From: Alphaproteobacteria bacterium
GTDB lineage: Bacteria; Pseudomonadota; Alphaproteobacteria; Rhizobiales; Xanthobacteraceae
DNA: 8,981 nt
Assembly (NCBI GenBank): GCA_005884745.1
Contig: VAZU01000317.1
Span: forward strand, 1 to 8,981
Reading direction: 5' to 3'
Position 1 is the first letter of the stretch; every line of letters begins with the position of its first letter. Below, in pieces: positions 7,172-8,981 of this stretch. The notes below the pieces were generated by a model. The model worked only from the letters and a program-made list of their open reading frames with translations. It was not told the DNA's origin and did no database searches. Both the position numbers and the translations under genes were made by a program.

Positions 7172-7177
7172 AGGAGG
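7172..7177 (+). promoter_or_regulatory. consensus ribosome binding site of the second transporter
   Basis: AGGAGG, 7 bases before the ATG at 7185. It fixes the start of the second transporter and is the strongest Shine-Dalgarno in the window, so the gene was built for efficient translation before it broke. Confidence 0.85.
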
Positions 7178-7184
7178 GACGACC

Positions 7185-7976
7185 ATGGCTGCTCACATTC
7201 CGGCGAACTTCCGACGCGTGATTACCGCTGCTTCGGCGGGAAACGTCATCGAGTGGTATGACTTCTATATTTTCGGGAGCTTGGCCACACTCTTGGCGGT
7301 CAAATTCTTCGAAAAGAGCCACCCGGTCGCTGCGTTGCTCAGCACGATAGCGCTGTTCACCGCCGGCTTCCTGGTCCGTCCGTTGGGGGCGTTCCTGTTC
7401 GGCTGGCTGGGCGACCGCGTCGGCCGCAAATATACGTTCCTCATGACGCTCACCGGCATGGCTGTGGGCACCGGGGCGATCGGGTTGATCCCGACGTTCG
7501 AGTCGATCGGCCTGGCCGCCGCGTTCATCCTGTTCGGTTTGCGGATGATCCAAGGCCTTTGCCTGGGCGGCTCATACGGCGGCGCCATCACCTATGTCGC
7601 CGAGCACGTGTCGGACGAACGGCGCGGCTATTATACCGGCTGGCTGCAGACCTCGCCCACGCTGGGAATCGTGCTCTCGCTCCTCGTGATCATCGTGGTG
7701 CGCACCTATTTCGGCGAGGCAGCGTTCAACGACTGGGCGTGGCGGGTCCCGTTCCTGTTCTCCTTCCTGCTGGTGTTCATCACCCTCTACATGCGCCTCA
7801 GCTTCGAGGAGTCGCCGATCTACGAGGAGATCAAGGCCAAGGGCGGGACGAGCAAGAATCCCTGGAAGGAGGCGTTCCTCAGCGCCAATTTCAAGTTCGT
7901 GGTGATCGCGACCATTATCGTATTGGGCGAGGGCGTGGTCTGGTACAGCAGCCAGTTGCCAAGGTGGACACGCTGA
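7185..7976 (+). pseudogene. MFS transporter, metabolite:H+ symporter type, N-terminal part (frameshifted copy 2)
   Basis: Tandem paralogue of the upstream transporter. It starts MAAHIPANFRRVITAASAGN at 7185. Family landmarks are NVIEWYDFYIFGS in TM1, the loop signature FGWLGDRVGRKYTF, RMIQGLCLGGSYGGAITYVA, and an intact central stretch FFLL-type helix plus MRLSFEESPIYEEIKAKGG that copy 1 has lost. Homology continues through GEGVVWYSSQ (Gln codon 7953-7955, residue 257) into TM7. The frame then changes and reads LPRWTR-stop at 7976. Copy 1 has FYALFFLTL between the equivalent Gln and the next aligned residues, so 27 bases plus one, that is 28, appear to be missing at 7955. The complete gene would span 7185-8479 and encode about 440 residues, a normal length. 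The substrate cannot be told from the sequence. Confidence 0.86.
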
Positions 7977-8479
7977 CCACCGCCTATATCGTGGGAGCCG
8001 GGCTGATCATCGGGACCCCGACACTCGTCCTGTTCGGCTGGCTGTCGGACATCATCGGCCGCAAACCGGTGATATTGGGGGGCTTCTTCCTTGCGGCGGT
8101 CACCTACTATCCGCTCTATTTGTGGCTCGGATCGGTCACGCATCCGGGCAGTATCAACTATCCGATTGCGATCCTCATCGTCGCCATTCTGGTCGCCTAT
8201 GTCGGCATGGTCTACGGGCCGATCGGCGCGTTCCTGGCCGAATATTTCCCCGGCAGGATCCGCTACACGGCGGTATCCATGCCGTATATGATCGGCAACG
8301 GCTGGGGCGGCGGGTTGGTGCCGTTCATCACCACGGCGGCGTATACGGCGACCGGTAGTGTCGCTTATGCGCTGATCTACCCGATCGCCGTCCCTGCGAT
8401 ATGCTTGGTGTTGGGCCTGTACCTGATGCCGGAAACCAAGCAGATGAAAATCTGGGAGGCGGAACCGGCCAAGGCGTAA
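7955..8479 (+). pseudogene. MFS transporter, C-terminal part (copy 2)
   Basis: Continuation of the second transporter in another frame, from VAKVDTLTTAYIVGAGLIIG through TM8 (FGWLSDIIGRKPVILGG), TM9, TM10 (VYGPIGAFLAEYFPGRIRY), TM11 (MPYMIGNGWGGGLVPF) and TM12 (ALIYPIAVPAICLVLGLYL). It ends PETKQMKIWEAEPAKA-stop, with about 174 residues aligned. The TM9-TM10 loop is short, as in typical family members, unlike copy 1. No start codon with a ribosome binding site suits independent translation. The frame is otherwise clean: the single lesion near 7955 is the only damage I can find in this copy, so inactivation, if real, is recent. Confidence 0.85.
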
Positions 8480-8500
8480 TCGACAACCTGGCAAGACAAG

Positions 8501-8524
8501 TCGCCTCGGCGGGGCCATTTTTTT
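8501..8524 (+). terminator. Rho-independent terminator after the second transporter
   Basis: Twenty-odd bases after the TAA, GCCTC (8503-8507) pairs with GGGGC (8511-8515), one T-G pair and a 3-base loop, and is followed by CA and seven Ts (8518-8524). The stem is short but GC-rich and the T-run is the longest in the window. An A-run (8530-8535) after the Ts could also form an A-T stem with them. Confidence 0.55.
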
Positions 8525-8908
8525 ATCCGAAAAAAGCCGCCCGTCCGGTCTACGCGTGGTAGCGGCGGATTCGCGGCGATGTCGGTCATCACTATTCGGA
8601 ATACGAAAAGGCGCTGGCCGCCCGAGCTCGTCGACCAAGCTGCGACAAATTGCGTAGCGAACCCATTGCGCTTCCGGGGATCCAAGGAGGCGACCACGCT
8701 TGATCGAGGACACCGGGGCTGGCTATCATCGCAAGCTCGCGGAACGGGATGGCCTCTGCCGAGCTCAGCCGGTTCAGGCCGAAGCTCCCGCGAGCCAGCG
8801 CCGAATCTGAAAGCTCCGCCACGGGCGGACGGCCGGTGCGGCCCTCGAGCCTTGAGGAAGCCGCCGTCGGTTCCGGCTTGGGCGGCGCCAGAGATGAAAG
8901 GTGTTGAA
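8525..8908 (+). other. gene-free stretch upstream of the peptidase gene
   Basis: With the terminator before it, this makes about 430 bases (8480-8908) without a recognisable gene on either strand. Open frames exist on both strands because of the high GC content, but they lack ribosome binding sites and familiar motifs. The one positive signal is a promoter-like pair at 8700-8729. I see no repeats or RNA genes. It may be a long leader plus decayed sequence. Confidence 0.5.
8700..8729 (+). promoter_or_regulatory. candidate promoter for the S41 peptidase gene
   Basis: TTGATC (-35, 8700-8705; first four bases match TTGACA) and TATCAT (-10, 8724-8729; 5 of 6) are separated by 18 bases. Initiation near 8736 would leave a leader of about 170 bases. 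It is a consensus match only, in a region that needs a promoter because a terminator lies upstream. Confidence 0.4.
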
Positions 8909-8981
8909 ATGCGCAAGATCTCCCTTGTTCTGCTCGGCGCGACCGCAGGCGCGGTACTGGCTCTGCTGGCCACGCAGCCGC
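8909..8981 (+). CDS. Probable C-terminal processing peptidase (S41, CtpA type), N-terminus only
   Basis: Only 24 codons are in the window: MRKISLVLLGATAGAVLALL then ATQP. This is a signal peptide or membrane anchor with a basic start and a 16-18-residue hydrophobic core. The (M)MRKxSxxLLxAxAGAxLxLLATQP pattern is the typical N-terminus of rhizobial periplasmic CtpA-type serine proteases as I remember them, which carry PDZ and S41 domains further on; those domains are outside the window, so the call rests on the signal region alone. The start at 8909 is favoured over the in-frame ATG at 8894 because AAAGG (8897-8901) lies 7 bases before it. Any other exported protein remains possible. Confidence 0.55.
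   Translation, partial: MRKISLVLLGATAGAVLALLATQP

Larger units (their letters stand above)
6853..7184 (+). other. intergenic region between the two transporter genes
   Basis: 332 bases without a recognisable gene. The first 75 are GC-rich and structured (palindrome and TTCG hairpin). The 11-mer TCGGCGGGGCG occurs twice here (6862-6872 and 6909-6919), and its first ten bases recur after the second transporter (from 8507). Two TATAAT-like hexamers occur (TATAAG 6948-6953, TATAAC 7101-7106), but neither has a convincing -35 at the right distance, so a promoter for the second transporter is not established. The region ends with the AGGAGG ribosome binding site of the next gene. Confidence 0.5.

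Noticed and set aside
8592..8822. 76-codon minus-strand frame in the gap before the peptidase gene
   Set aside because: It has a GTG start without a ribosome binding site and no familiar motif; it is one of several overlapping open frames expected in GC-rich DNA.

Overview
The window is high-GC bacterial DNA that most likely comes from an alphaproteobacterium of the order Hyphomicrobiales (Rhizobiales), probably close to Bradyrhizobiaceae/Xanthobacteraceae. The basis is the gene order tRNA-Tyr, tRNA-Gly, tuf, tRNA-Trp, secE, nusG, rplK, rplA, the alphaproteobacterial character of NusG and SecE, and two transporter genes of a kind common in that order. The family-level placement is inference from remembered protein sequences, not from a search.

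Bases 1-3684, minus strand: a translation-machinery cluster. From a strong sigma70-like promoter (3684-3656), transcription would run leftwards through tRNA-Tyr(GTA), tRNA-Gly(TCC), tuf (EF-Tu), tRNA-Trp(CCA), secE, nusG, rplK (L11) and rplA (L1, cut by the window edge). Spacings of 4-26 bases and a stop-overlapping ribosome binding site point to tight coupling in the distal part. Hairpins sit just upstream of secE and of rplK; the second is a candidate site for L1 feedback control.

Bases 3773-4971: rlmB (23S rRNA 2'-O-methyltransferase, plus strand), divergent from the tRNA/tuf unit, then a convergent gene for a small secreted cysteine-rich protein of unknown function (minus strand).

Bases 4972-8480, plus strand: two tandem paralogous major facilitator transporters of the metabolite:H+ symporter type. 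Both are broken. The first has one extra base near 5840 and a loss of about 77 bases near 5883. The second has lost about 28 bases near 7955. Each keeps a good start and ribosome binding site and a clean C-terminal half in another frame, so they are either young pseudogenes or places where the assembly is wrong. The first carries a large extracytoplasmic insertion between membrane segments 9 and 10 that the second lacks.

Bases 8480-8981: a terminator-like hairpin, a stretch without a recognisable gene that holds a plausible promoter, and the first 24 codons of what is probably a CtpA-type S41 peptidase.

I found no CRISPR array, insertion sequence, phage gene or clear new multi-gene system. 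The items most worth following are the double transporter decay, the TM9-TM10 insertion domain, the leader hairpin before rplK and the small cysteine-rich secreted protein.
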